Shown here: in pieces, positions 9,500 to 20,619 of the stretch
Position numbering within the stretch: position 1 is the first letter of the stretch
Layout of the letters: each line of letters starts with the position of its first letter
Source: Ophiostoma sp. CBS 140.51
Taxonomy: Eukaryota > Ascomycota > Sordariomycetes > Ophiostomatales > Ophiostomataceae
Length of the DNA: 64,000 nt
Assembly: GCA_029298735.1 (NCBI GenBank)
Contig: JANSLP010000131.1
Coordinates: 1-64,000 of the forward strand
Direction: 5' to 3'
Notes under the pieces: model-generated
Told to the model about the DNA's origin: nothing
What the model saw: only the letters and a program-made list of their open reading frames with translations
Database searches by the model: none
Made by a program: the position numbers and the translations under genes

Positions 9500-12106
9500 A
9501 TGAGCATCAGCGGCAATCCTTTGGCCGCGCTCGGGCCCATTTCCTGGGATATACTCGACCAGCACGACCTCGGCCACTTTCTCGCCGATACCTTTACCTG
9601 TGCCCAGATTCTGGCCGACTCCATTCCGGCGACCTCCTCATCTTCTGCGATTCCTTCGACCGGTCGACCACGATCCCAGACCGACGGCGCCGTCTCGTAC
9701 GGCCTGCACTCCGCCCCCGTCTCCCACCATGGCTCAGGAACTGCGACACCATCCCCCGAAGATATGAGCGCAAAAGCCGAGAAGCTGCGCCAAGATCTGC
9801 GCCAGTCCTGGAAAGAAGTCAAGACGGGCGGCTCGAACCCGCGCGACATTGTCGTATACAAGATGAATGGCGGGCGTGAGGGCTATGCGGGAAGCAGCTG
9901 GTTTGCACGGAGGAGTTTGCACAGAATAGAAAAGGGCAAGCTGCCGACGGCGTCGAAAACAAAAGACAAAAAGGTGCTGGCGGACGTGCCCGACGTCGAG
10001 ATTGGTTTCGACATGTTTCGCAAGGCATTGCTGAAAGAGTTTTCTCTTCCCGAGCAGAAAAAGGAAGGCGAAGCGTCCACGGTGCGGACAATGATTACCA
10101 AAAAGCGGCTCGAGCATGTTGTCGTGGATGGCCAGGAACATGACGCAGTTGACAAGGTGGAGGCAGAAAATGTGGACGGGAACGTGGCCGACGCCATCTC
10201 CCGCCAACTCGACGTTTATCTCCTGGAAGCCGAATTCCCCGGCCCGACGGCGACTCGCGATTTCGTCACCATGTTGTTGACCACGCAGTCACCCTGCCAG
10301 ACAGCCGGTCACGACCACCGCGACCACAGCCTTCGCCAGTTTATGCTAGTCTCCAAACCCTGTGACCACCCAGAGACACCCCAGCGGTCCGGTTATGTGC
10401 GCGCCCAGTACGAGTCTGTCGAGGTGATCCGGGAAGTCCGCGTGCCGGCAAAGCCAACCATGGGACTGGCCAAGAATATCAGAAAGACCCGCTCGTCGAT
10501 CGACCTCTCCCATGGTGATGTGGACACGGACGCTTCCGACCTCGACACCGACGGCCACGATATTGCCATTGAATGGCTCATGATTACCCGCAACAACCCG
10601 GGCGGCAACGTTCCCCGTTTTCTCGTGGACAAGAGCACGCCCTCGAGCATCATCAGCGACGCCAACAAGTTTTTGGACTGGCTGGTAGCACAACAGGTCG
10701 AGGCTACCATGAAGGAGGAAGTCAGCAAACCCGAGGTGCAAACCGTGGTTGCGGGCGCCGGCCCCGGCAAACCCGTCACGGCCACACCATTGGCGGCGGC
10801 CATTCCAGAAGAAGAGGAGGAAGAGACGGGCGAAAAGGCGGTATCAGTTGACGAGGTCAGCGACACCGGCTTTGCAACCGAAGACACTCCTGAAAACAAT
10901 AACCGATCAGGCGCATCACCATCCGTCACCATTTTGTCTCTCGAGAGTAGCGGCGGTGCTGCCTCATCGGCCAAGCTGTTTAACATGCTGTCAGGCGCTC
11001 TCGGTGGTGCTGGCACAGCTGTTGCCTCCAAGCTGCCGAATCCATTTGGTGGTGCCGTTGAAGCTCTTCACTCGTCTTTCGAAGGCCATCCTCTCGATGA
11101 TGAAGATGACGGTATCGACACCACAGACGACACCGATAACACGTACAGCGATATAGACGACGAGGATGAAGATGGCGACAAGTCGCGTGGTCGGAGCCGG
11201 CCCTCGACCCAGGATGAAACGTCCGTCTCGACAGATAAGTCAGCTCCCGACAACGCTTCTGTCGCTTCCATTCCGCCGCCGCCACCAACAACGGCTCTCG
11301 AGATGTTGGCCCATGACCGTGCTCTGGCACTCCGCAAACTTAATGATCGCTCTTCCACTGGACTGTCGACAGGCGGATCCAGTGTGGCCGCCAGTGATGT
11401 CGATAACGACACAGAAACGGGCAGTGCAACAACCTCGTCGAGACAACAAAAAAAGATTGAGCAAGAGGCCGCCGCCAAGGCCGCAAAAGCAGCCAAAGCT
11501 GCCGAGGCCGCGCGTAAGAAGCACGAAAAGGAGCTGCAGAAACTGCAGGACAAGCAGAAAAAGGCAGAGGCAGAAATCCTAAAAGCCAACAAAGGGAAGA
11601 AGGATGCCAACCCAGTCGAGGTGGTCAAGGAAGAGGAGGTCGGCAGCAGTACCCAGAGTACAAAGAGTTCGAAGAGCACCAAGAGCGTCACGGACAGTAC
11701 TACTGGCGCCGTTGCCGCTGACCACTCTTCCACCTCTTCTCTTCCTGATGACCCCGCCAACACCGAGCTGCAAAAGCTCCGCGAGAAACACGACCGTGCC
11801 GTCGCCCGTCAGAAGGCACAGTACCAAAAGGAAATGGAGAAGCTCGAGAAGAAACGCCAACAACAAGCCGAAAAGGAAGCCGCGCGACTGCGTAAGCAGC
11901 AGGAGCGTGACGAAAAGAACGACACGGCCAGACAGTTGACGCACGCCCGGGCGGAACGGGACGTGGCCCGGAAAGAGGTCCAAGTACTTACAGAGAGAGT
12001 GCGCCAGTTAGAAGCGCAAAACGAGCTGTTGGCCGCCGAGGTGGCTCAGTCGACGGGCAAGTCCAAGCTGCATGCCAAAGTTGAGGATGCTGAGGATGAG
12101 AAGTAG
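9500..12106 (+). CDS. DUF3074 (START-like) domain protein with C-terminal coiled coil
   Basis: Single exon, about 868 residues, starting at 9500 (cacgATGagc). An ATG-less extension further upstream reads as leader sequence. The N-terminal half matches the fungal DUF3074 family, a START-like fold of unknown ligand. The clearest segment is about 356-396, where EWLMITRNNPGGNVPRF leads into a Phe-Leu-Asp-Trp (FLDW) helix. The middle is acidic and Ser/Thr-rich (about 430-640). The C-terminal third (about 650-868) is Lys/Glu/Ala-rich and strongly predicted coiled coil, ending in heptads around VRQLEAQNELLAAEV. Family knowledge suggests lipid or hydrophobic ligand binding, but no function is established. 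Its 3' end faces the Trm732 gene with only 184 bases between stop codons. Confidence 0.8.
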   Translation: MSISGNPLAALGPISWDILDQHDLGHFLADTFTCAQILADSIPATSSSSAIPSTGRPRSQTDGAVSYGLHSAPVSHHGSGTATPSPEDMSAKAEKLRQDLRQSWKEVKTGGSNPRDIVVYKMNGGREGYAGSSWFARRSLHRIEKGKLPTASKTKDKKVLADVPDVEIGFDMFRKALLKEFSLPEQKKEGEASTVRTMITKKRLEHVVVDGQEHDAVDKVEAENVDGNVADAISRQLDVYLLEAEFPGPTATRDFVTMLLTTQSPCQTAGHDHRDHSLRQFMLVSKPCDHPETPQRSGYVRAQYESVEVIREVRVPAKPTMGLAKNIRKTRSSIDLSHGDVDTDASDLDTDGHDIAIEWLMITRNNPGGNVPRFLVDKSTPSSIISDANKFLDWLVAQQVEATMKEEVSKPEVQTVVAGAGPGKPVTATPLAAAIPEEEEEETGEKAVSVDEVSDTGFATEDTPENNNRSGASPSVTILSLESSGGAASSAKLFNMLSGALGGAGTAVASKLPNPFGGAVEALHSSFEGHPLDDEDDGIDTTDDTDNTYSDIDDEDEDGDKSRGRSRPSTQDETSVSTDKSAPDNASVASIPPPPPTTALEMLAHDRALALRKLNDRSSTGLSTGGSSVAASDVDNDTETGSATTSSRQQKKIEQEAAAKAAKAAKAAEAARKKHEKELQKLQDKQKKAEAEILKANKGKKDANPVEVVKEEEVGSSTQSTKSSKSTKSVTDSTTGAVAADHSSTSSLPDDPANTELQKLREKHDRAVARQKAQYQKEMEKLEKKRQQQAEKEAARLRKQQERDEKNDTARQLTHARAERDVARKEVQVLTERVRQLEAQNELLAAEVAQSTGKSKLHAKVEDAEDEK

Positions 12107-12290
12107 AGGCTGAGGGATAACTGTAGGATTAACAGAATGCATACGCGGATATATGATAGCGATTTCCAATTTACAAATGTTCAAAACAGAATTGACAATA
12201 ATTGATAAGTTAAATGATCTTTTCTCTATCCCGTTTTCCAAACCAGAAACTCCAAAATAAACCAAACATGCTGTCTATTACCGTCTATAC

Positions 12291-15200
12291 TTATGCCTTC
12301 GCCATGGCCAAAAGAAGACCATGCACGCGGGCCTTCTCGCCCGCTTCGCGGAATGTTAACAAGAGGGTCGACAGACGGTCACTTGTTTCCTCACCGCGAT
12401 AAGCCAGGACTACCCGTGCACCAATCACCAGGCGAGCACACACTGCAAACACACCCGGTGCAGCTGTCCATCCAAGCGGGCCGTCATCACCTTCGGCACC
12501 CTGGACACGGGCAACAAGTGCTTCCAGTCCGCTGGCCAACCACTCGGTAAGACCGCCGACCTCACCACTGCCCGCAACAACGGCAGACCACCGCTCTGCC
12601 TCACGCACTTCGTCAATGTACAGGTTGTGCTCCTCCACAAGGAACAGAGCATCGTCAAACTCGAGAGCGTTGGCTAGCAGAGCTGCAGTAGTAGGCCACG
12701 ATGCAACCGCAGTCGAATCGGACTGGCCCTCCATCCGTGCAGCGGCTTGTCTGACAAACGAAGTGGCCGAAGATGACTTGCCAAACCGGCTCGCCGTCCA
12801 CAAGGGCAGACGGCGGGCGGCCTCGCCCGGAATCAACAGTGTACCAAGAACAGCGCCGGCTGCCTCCGCCGCCACATCACGGATCTCGTCGTCGTCATCG
12901 TTGAGAGCGTCGTAGACACAAGAAACGAACGGCAGCAGGTCGTCATCGCTGGCCACTGCAGGGAAAGGAGCTGCTGTGGCCAGGGCAAACGACCGCAATG
13001 CCTCAGCGGCAGCCATGCGAGTGTCAAATGTCTGAGCAGGCTCAATGGCAGCCTTGATCATGGCGGCCCAAGACGCGACTGAGAGGACACTGGTGGTGCT
13101 ACCCGTCCGAACAGACGCCGCAAGGATGGGACCACTGGAACGCAGAACTGCCCACGACAGCGTCGGGTTGATGGCGCCTTGGCTGGTAGCGGACCACACA
13201 CGTGCAAGACTATCCACAGCAGGAAGAAGGTTGTCGTTGCCACGGCCTTCACCAAACAGGAGGTAGTCCATGACCTCGGCAAGATTCAGTAGAGCTACAG
13301 CGCGCACCTCGGGAGCTGCAGCAATCTCAAGGCCGACGTTGATGTACACCGTAGAGAGCCACGATGCAGTGTTGGGAGTCTGGATACCGCTAATAAACCA
13401 CGAGGCTTGAACAGTCTCCAGCAGGCGGGTTCCACTGTCGGGATCAGAGACGGCAACGCTCGCAACAAGGCTTTCGAGAGCGGGACGGTCTTCTTTCTCC
13501 AGAGCCGTGTAGTTGGCCTGGAGCACAGTCTGCGCCTTGAGGAGTGCTGACGGGACGGTTACTCTGTCCTCCTTGATGCTGACAGTGCTGGTAATAGCCT
13601 CACCGAGGCTGACATTAAACTCGAGAGCAAGACTGGCGATCGTGTTGCGCGCCTCGAGGTAGGCTGCGCGCACCTCAGGACACGAAACAAAGCTACCATT
13701 ACCAGCAGCCAGTGTATCCAGAAGTGACAGCAAAGGCAGAAGGTAGCTCATCACGACAGCACCAGAGATGCTGGCCACACGTCCCAAAACGAAACGGACG
13801 GCAAGCAGCGATCCGTGCCAGCGGTTGACTGACGTCATAGCCGACTTGTCGAGGAGAAGACGCTGCACACCTGCAGCCCAGTCGTCATCATTGATCAGGA
13901 ACGAACATACCGTACGAGCGGCCATCTCGCGGACGTGCCACAGGTGGCTGCCCAGATAGTGCACGACTGCATCGTACAGCTCGGCACGGTTTCTCTCGGG
14001 TGGCCCGGCACGGCGGATAATGTCCAGGGCGGGGAACACGGACTCGGCAGCCGCTTGCTGGGACTCGATTTGCAAGTGGCCGCTGTCGGATTCCCCTCTA
14101 GCAAGTGTTGAGTCTGTCCGGAGAAGTGACAAAAGAACACCAGGCAGTGTCGGGTACTTATTGTAGGAGATACGGATAGTCCGTCCGTCCCAGCCGGACT
14201 CGAGCGACGCTTTGGATTCGCCCGTGCCAAAGAGACAGTCGATCAAGCTGCGGAGCAACAACAGGCCGCAGTTGCGAATGGCCCACACGTCGGACCGCAA
14301 GCTGTTGGCTGCCAGTTGCAAGCACTCGGGCAGCAACCGTTCGGCGCGCTTGCTCAACAAAGAACTGCGGAAAATGTCGCGCAGACAGTTGAAGGCATGC
14401 ACCTGTGGCAGTCTAGAGCCATCAGCTGCGCGCTCGGCAGAGTTGGCCGGCGTCTGGGCAATAGCACATGCTGTGCGGATAGCATCGTCAAAGAAAGCGG
14501 GCTGAGATATGCTAGACGAGGCGAGAATGCCCGAGAACAGGGCAGGGATACCGGCAGACCGACGTGTCGTCGAGACTTGCGAGTAGATGCAGTTCAAAGT
14601 GCCCTTGTACCATGTCTTCACCAAGGTGGCATCCCCGGGTGTACTCGGTGCCGTAATCGACGGATCCTGTGCCAGCTGACAGCACAGAGTAAACGTTTGT
14701 GCAACAGTCGTCAAAGCACCACGATGACGCAGCGTCGACAACTGCTCAAATGCCAGGTTGCCGATGCGCTCAAACACAGCCTTTTCCGGCGTCAGTGTTC
14801 CTTTGACACGGCTGAAGCGCAAGTGGGACACAATGGCCCGCATGGTGTTGCTCGACTCATTTATCGACCGGAAACTGAAGCTCAACAAATCCTTGGAATC
14901 GAGGTTGCTCACACCCTGGTCTTCCAAGTCGTCAGGGATATGGCCCTCGGGCGAGTCGTCACACAGAACGTGCTTGACGATATGCCAGATACGCTCGCAG
15001 CTCTGCACAATGCGTGCCTGAATGGCATGTAGAGATGCCAGGTCGGCGTCCGAGTACTTGGCCTTGGCCAAGACGGCCCAGATGTATTTGATAGAAGCAA
15101 ACTCGCCGTGTACAGGGCCTTTGATGGCCGCCGTAGCAAGATCTGCCTCGGCGCGCTCAATCTTGGCCTCAAGAACATCAAGCACCCGTGACAAGATGGC

Positions 15201-17094
15201 CTTTTGTGCCTCCAGGTCATCAGCAGCCCAGCTGCACATAAGACCTTGGCAACGTGCTGCACCATCTGCGTGATCTTGACGTGCAGTCTGAGAGGCACGG
15301 CTATCGGCACGCTGACTGAACTCGGCCAGTACATCACGGAGAGAGCCCTTTTCGGCAGCCACCATCTCTGGCGGTGCCAGGACAAGCAGGGACGTGGCCA
15401 CCTCACGCACATCGTCAAAGGGATCCATAATCAGATCCAGTACACAACGCACCCACGCACCATCATCGAAAAGTCTCTGAACAAGTGCCATGTCTAGTGC
15501 ATCGGACACGCCACCAGACACGTCACGACGTTGCCGCAGAAGCCACGATGTGGCCTTGAGAGAGGTGAAGTGGCGCTGGTACGAAGCCGTGGGTGCCAGC
15601 TCAGCACGTAGGAACGTCAGGTACCAGGTGAGGAACGCCTCATGTTCGGTAAGCGTCTTCTGAATCGTGGCATCATTAATTTTGATCGCTGCTTGCTTCT
15701 TCAGGGCCGATTTGCTCTGTCCGTTCGGGCCGCCCTCGCCGCCGCGGCCCCACCGCTGCATCGTGGCAATGGCGCTCTTTAATCGAATGGCCATGTCGCG
15801 GGTGTGTGCCAGCAGCTCGTACCGGAACTTGGCGTCCGACTCGGCGTGGTATGTGGGGAGGTAGCGTTGGAGCAGCTCGAAAGCTGTGGACGAATAAGGT
15901 TTGGTAGTGGACTGGGACGAAACGAGCAGGGACAGTGCCAGCGAGCGCACATCGGCCGACTCTCGTGCCAAGACGCCGTCGAGAACGGGTTCGTTGAATA
16001 CAATCACACCGCCCTTGGTGGCCTTTCCCGTCAGATTCAGGCCCGGGTCATCGACGAGGCCAGCCTTCTTGCCGACCTCAAGTGCTGCCAACTGCAAGAC
16101 CGCGCCGACGGTGTCGTTGTTTTTCTCGGATGACACCTCATTTCTGTTGAGGATCTCGAGAAGTTGTAGTGACCGTGCACGATCCGTCTTGAAGAAGGGA
16201 ATGAAGAAGTAAAGCTTGACGTCCTCCAGGATCCCCGGGTGCACGGCCAGACCGTCCCGCAGCCATTGCAGCCACAGCTCGACGGTAAACTGGGGGAAGA
16301 GGGGCGCACTGTTCTCTTCTGGTGAGACCGTAGCTGTCTGCAAGTAGGCAAAGACAGCCACAAGGAACTTCCCGGCCACGGGGCAGACATAGTGCAGCGT
16401 CATCCATGCAAACATGTCTGCAACAAGACGGCACCAGATGTCGAGACTGGGCTCCATGGGTGTATCCTCGCTGCCGCCCACTTCGCGGCTGTAGGCTTGC
16501 GCTACCTCTTCATATTCGTAGACACCCTTGCCCAGCAAGTAGTGCAGTGAGCCGATCGACGACTTGACTAGTGGTCTGGTCGACTTGCGGCTGACAATGG
16601 CCACCAGTGTCTGAAGAATCTCGTTTCTCAGAGTTGTCCGTGCTGCTGCGTCTAGGTTCTGGACAACCAGCAGAGCCACCAAATCAAGAACTAGCTTTAG
16701 CGAGCGGTGCTGATCCTTTTCGTTCCATTCGATGTAGAAGTGAAACAACCGAAGAGCGGTAGAGGAACGGAACGCCCATTCTGTGACGGGAGACAGTGCT
16801 CGTGTAGCACAGTGCTGGACAAAGCCGCACAGCTTGGCGCAAGCATTGACTGACGAGACGCGAGATTTGGCTGCATTTGCCAGAAGTTGAACAAAGAGAG
16901 CTTCAGCCAGTCTGCAAGTTCGTATTATGTTAGCAATTCCTTATTCTCGTAATCTGTTTTGATTTTCATGTCACGTTTTGTGTATTGCTGACTTACTCTT
17001 GTGATTGGGCTTCGGGCTGCTGCTCAAGCCATGCAAACAGAGTGTTTGCGTTTGCAGACGGCTCGTCAATGTCAGGGAGTTGTATTGACCCCAT
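12291..17094 (-). CDS. TRM732: THADA/Trm732-type HEAT-repeat protein (tRNA Cm32 methylation cofactor)
   Basis: Two exons, complement(join(12291..16911,16997..17094)), 1,572 residues. Exon 1 starts at ATG 17094. The 85-nt intron has a GTAAGT donor and a TTGCAG acceptor, and joins GA+A to give Glu in an uninterrupted frame. The protein is almost wholly alpha-helical HEAT/armadillo repeats. The central DUF2428 block that defines the THADA/Trm732 family is clear: RRSAGIPALFSGILAS, then VHAFNCLRDIFR, then SDVWAIRNCGLLLLRSLI. In yeast, Trm732 partners the methyltransferase Trm7 to 2'-O-methylate C32 of the tRNA anticodon loop. This protein has no methyltransferase domain of its own, as expected. 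The stop codon lies 184 bases from the convergent DUF3074 gene. Confidence 0.9.
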
Positions 17095-18088
17095 TTTGAG
17101 TGAATGTGTTCAGGGGTAAAATGAGAAAACTTAAGTGAGGGAAGGCGCTCGAATATCAAGAGCGATGAGAGGAAAGAGCGAGGGGCAGTCAAGTCCCCGC
17201 TGGGGACGACAAAAATTTTCGATGTTGGGCTCAAACTCTCGTTTTCATGTAATTTCGTCAGGCTTTGAGGTCAGATTATAGGTAATATTTGAGATTCAAC
17301 TCGGCGTATAATTTCAAGAATTCTTGTTCTTATTCGCCGTCGATGTTGTCGTCCTGAACGGCCTACAGTTGGGTGAAGTTTGACTTTTTTCGGCTACTCT
17401 GATACGTGCATTCGAGATATGCATTTAGGCCATATGGTGGTAAACCTCCACGAAAAACGCCCACCACAACATCAAAAATGGTAAATATTATGAAATTTCA
17501 TAGATCTGAAACTCAATGATAAGTTAATTTTAGTTCATAGTTTTGCTATACGTTTTATCCTCGTCTCTGTGGAAATATAGTGAAAGTCGACATCTCGCGA
17601 GGGTCACGTGCCCTTTATCGACGAGGCTGCCTTTCCGTTTGTCTCCACTTTTCCCGAAGAAGCGCGTAGAAAGAGCGACGAGTGGAAAGAACGCACGGTC
17701 CAGCCGAGGGGACAAGGAATTTTCTGGCGGGCCCGGCTGTGGTTTTTCGCTTGATTCCTTATTTTTTTAATAATTAATTTTTTTTTCGCCCGCATCTGAC
17801 TCTAGGTCGCTTTGAAGCAATCAAATTTGCACTCCGTTTTCGCGAGAACGACCGCTTTTGCGACAAACCCGATCGCCTCATTCCCACGACACACCCCCAG
17901 ACAATTGCTGGACCGACGATTTGCTTCCCTTTCTGTCGCCTGCCTTTCTTTTCCACTCTACCAATTGTTTCTTTCTCCGCATTTGCCTGCAATACGACTG
18001 CATCGAACGACGAACCCCTCCCCCGCAAACATCGCGAGATTTCTACGACACTTCTTTTCTCACAATACACCCCCACACACACTTCGCC
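17095..18088. other. Divergent promoter region between TRM732 and TIM23
   Basis: About 1 kb between two genes read away from each other, so it should hold both promoters. The middle (17230-17600) is AT-rich. The stretch before TIM23 is C/T-rich with gacaca and cacacac words, typical of a fungal leader. No coding frame was supported. Confidence 0.6.
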
Positions 18089-18886
18089 ATGTCGATCTGG
18101 GGCGCCCTGACAGGACGCAAGTCCTCCGAGCCGGCTCATAACGACTCGCCCTCCGCCTCTCCCTCCTCTTCCTCTTCTTCCACCCCCGCACACACGACCG
18201 TTTACGACTCGTCATCACCAGCAGGCGGCAATGCTGCCCTGGCTACCCTCGGCGGCGAAGGCGCCAACTCGTTCCTGCAGAGCTCCTCATTTGCCGACCC
18301 GACCCAGCTGCACCCGCTTGCCGGCCTCAACAAGGAGACGCTCGAGTACATCTCCATGGAGGACTCCGCCCTCTCGGACCTGCCCGGCTCGCAGTCCGTG
18401 CTGCCCTCGCGCGGCTTTACAGATGATCTGTGCTACGGCACTGGTATCACCTACCTCACAGCCCTGACGCTTGGTGGCGCCTGGGGTCTGCAAGAAGGCC
18501 TGCGGCGGTCCGCCGGCCAACCGCCCAAGCTGCGGCTCAACTCGGTCCTCAACGCTGTCACGCGGCGGGGTCCCTTCCTCGGTAACTCGGCTGGTGTCGT
18601 GGCCATTTGCTACAACTGCATCAACTCATACATTGGCTACGTGCGCGGCCGCCACGACGCCATGAACTCGGTGCTGGCCGGTGGCCTGAGCGGCATGCTG
18701 TTCAAGAGCACGCGCGGTGTCCGGCCGATGCTGATCTCGGGCGGTATTGTTGCGTCCGTGGCAGCAGCCTGGACCGTAAGTTCACACTCACTAGACATTT
18801 ATGATTGTATGCAAGGACACTCTCTAACAAAACAGATTACTCGTCGCACGTTCTTCCCGATCCCTGAGCCGCACTCCGCCCACTAA
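18089..18886 (+). CDS. TIM23: Mitochondrial inner-membrane translocase subunit Tim23
   Basis: Two exons, join(18089..18775,18836..18886), 245 residues. It forms the voltage-sensitive channel of the TIM23 complex that imports presequence proteins across the inner membrane. The N-terminal part (1-105) is hydrophilic and Ser-rich and should face the intermembrane space. The C-terminal part carries four hydrophobic segments of the Tim17/22/23 (PRAT) family, with the signature around GNSAGVVAICYNCINSYIG. The intron (18776-18835) has a GTAAGT donor, a TCTAAC branch and an ACAG acceptor, and falls just after the last membrane segment. It is exactly 60 nt with no in-frame stop, so an unspliced message would encode 20 extra residues before the same end. 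Length is normal for fungal Tim23. Confidence 0.93.
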   Translation: MSIWGALTGRKSSEPAHNDSPSASPSSSSSSTPAHTTVYDSSSPAGGNAALATLGGEGANSFLQSSSFADPTQLHPLAGLNKETLEYISMEDSALSDLPGSQSVLPSRGFTDDLCYGTGITYLTALTLGGAWGLQEGLRRSAGQPPKLRLNSVLNAVTRRGPFLGNSAGVVAICYNCINSYIGYVRGRHDAMNSVLAGGLSGMLFKSTRGVRPMLISGGIVASVAAAWTVSSHSLDIYDCMQGHSLTKQITRRTFFPIPEPHSAH

Positions 18887-19878
18887 ACGAAGCCACGACT
18901 GACGAACGGCATCGATAACGAACGCGGCTGCGGTGTGCCCATGGACCGGCCTCAACACGTCGGCCAAAGCCATCCTTCATACGACGCAGGACAGCATTTA
19001 TTATGTTTTGAAACGAAAATTCTCTTGGTAGTGATACTCATCTACAACATCATTCAGGACACTGGGCATCAGGGGAAGCGTGGAACGAGAAATCGGATAT
19101 ACTTGGGGAGGAACAAAACGCATATCTTTCAGCGACGAGCAAAATAAGAACACAAGGGGTGGGCTGGGTGTCATTCTGGGCTGCACATATCTCTACTCTC
19201 TCGGCATTTTCTTTTATTTTGTTTTTGCGGTCTTGCATTTCCCCTACTAGTTTTTTTCTCTCTTGTATATTACTAGACAGTGTCTACGGTCTTTCATCTT
19301 GCCCACCTTGCTTGTCATATCTTTTACGACAAGCTACTCTCCCTTCCTTCTTCTGTCTTCCTCTTTTTCTCGCCTCCCTTCTCCTCCATCCGCCTTTTCT
19401 CTTTTCCTACATATAGAATTCACCCGGCAGGGTGCATGCACAATGGCGTGCATGGCAGGCGTTTTTAGGATGACAAAATTTAAAGAATTTAAGAATACAT
19501 ATTCATTACTATAGCCCTTTAATGTGACAATGTTGCTGGTGCTGTATACGTTCCACATATTACCATTTAAGAGTTTCTCAAACAGAAGTAAAGCAGGGCA
19601 ACGAGATGTGCTGTCGTTGGAGGTGAGGAAGGAAGGCTGCCTTGGGATGCTGGCCATGTTGTCAGGTTCTGTGAAGACGAAGGTGCGGCCCTGCCTGGTC
19701 CAAGCCAGCCGTGCCTTCCCTTCTCAGTTCTAGCTGCCTTCCTGTATATTTTATTTCCTTCCTTCTTTACCTCGCCATCTCGACGCTGCACGTCGACATA
19801 TCATCTTTCTTCTTCTCCCAACTTCGATATTGTTTCTCATCCCACAATCACTTATAATCTCCCTTCGCATCCATCACA
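18887..19878. other. Intergenic between TIM23 and the small membrane-protein gene
   Basis: Downstream region of TIM23, then a T/C-rich stretch (19200-19420 and 19740-19878) that looks like promoter and leader for the gene at 19879. No coding frame supported. Confidence 0.5.
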
Positions 19879-20227
19879 ATGTGCTGGCCATTTTCCGACA
19901 TGCACCTTGAAGACGATCCCGGCGATTACTACCACCGACGCGGTGGTAACGGCATGTACCAATACGACTGGAACGGCCAGCAGTGGACCCTCAAGCAGAC
20001 ATCCAAAATTGTGAGTACTGTTTTTACTTACGTCTCTCTGTTCTTTTTGCCTTCCTCTGTATTTTGTGCTCTTCTCTTGCGCTCGCTCTTGTGCCTCTGC
20101 TTTTCTCCAGCCTAGAGTCTTTGTTGCTGCTTTTCATTTTACATCCATTTTCACAATTGGCGTCTTTTCGTGCATCGCCAAAGCTGGCTACGATATGCAA
20201 CATCGGCCTCATCTCGACCTTACTTGA
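19879..20227 (+). CDS. Small predicted single-pass membrane protein, function unknown
   Basis: Two-exon model, join(19879..20010,20111..20227), 82 residues. The ATG sits in good context (cacaATGtg). The donor GTGAGT follows codon 44 and the acceptor CTCCAG restores the same frame (phase 0). Exon 1 is hydrophilic and aromatic-rich (YQYDWNGQQW, near residues 27-36). Exon 2 supplies one hydrophobic helix (FVAAFHFTSIFTIGVFSCIA) and a short basic/polar tail ending in TGA. The codon boundaries and a helix appearing exactly after splicing support the model. The branch site in the 100-nt intron is not obvious. I do not recognise a family. The alternative is that exon 1 is a 5' exon of the next gene. 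Confidence 0.5.
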
Positions 20228-20619
20228 TCGTCAACGATTGTTCTCTATTGAAGTATCTCAATAGAGCGCATTTCTTGAATGTGAGGTTTGCAATTTTTCA
20301 GAAAATTTCCTCGTTGCTGCCTTCCCCCTTCCCCGCCAACCCTTCGTCAAGGTTGACGGTCGCTCTTTCCCTATTTGTTTTGACCTCCCATCGTGCCTTC
20401 TCTATTTGATTTTTCCTCCCTCATTTTTGGCTACCTCACAACACAAAAGCAGTCATATGCCCCTTTTTCGCACAGGAAAAAACTCTGCTCCCTGTCCCCC
20501 AAATATTTGCGCCATATCCTGCTCACATCGGCGTCCTCTCTTTTATTTTCCCCTCCTCCTCTCTCTCTCTTCTTCTTTTCTCCCTCTTCCTCATCTCCCA
20601 TCACCGTCTGCTGGCCACA
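20228..20619. other. Short intergenic region, T/C-rich leader
   Basis: 392 bases with no supported gene. The last 150 bases are an almost pure pyrimidine tract (tcctcctctctctctcttc) immediately before the ATG at 20620, as is common in fungal leaders. Confidence 0.6.
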
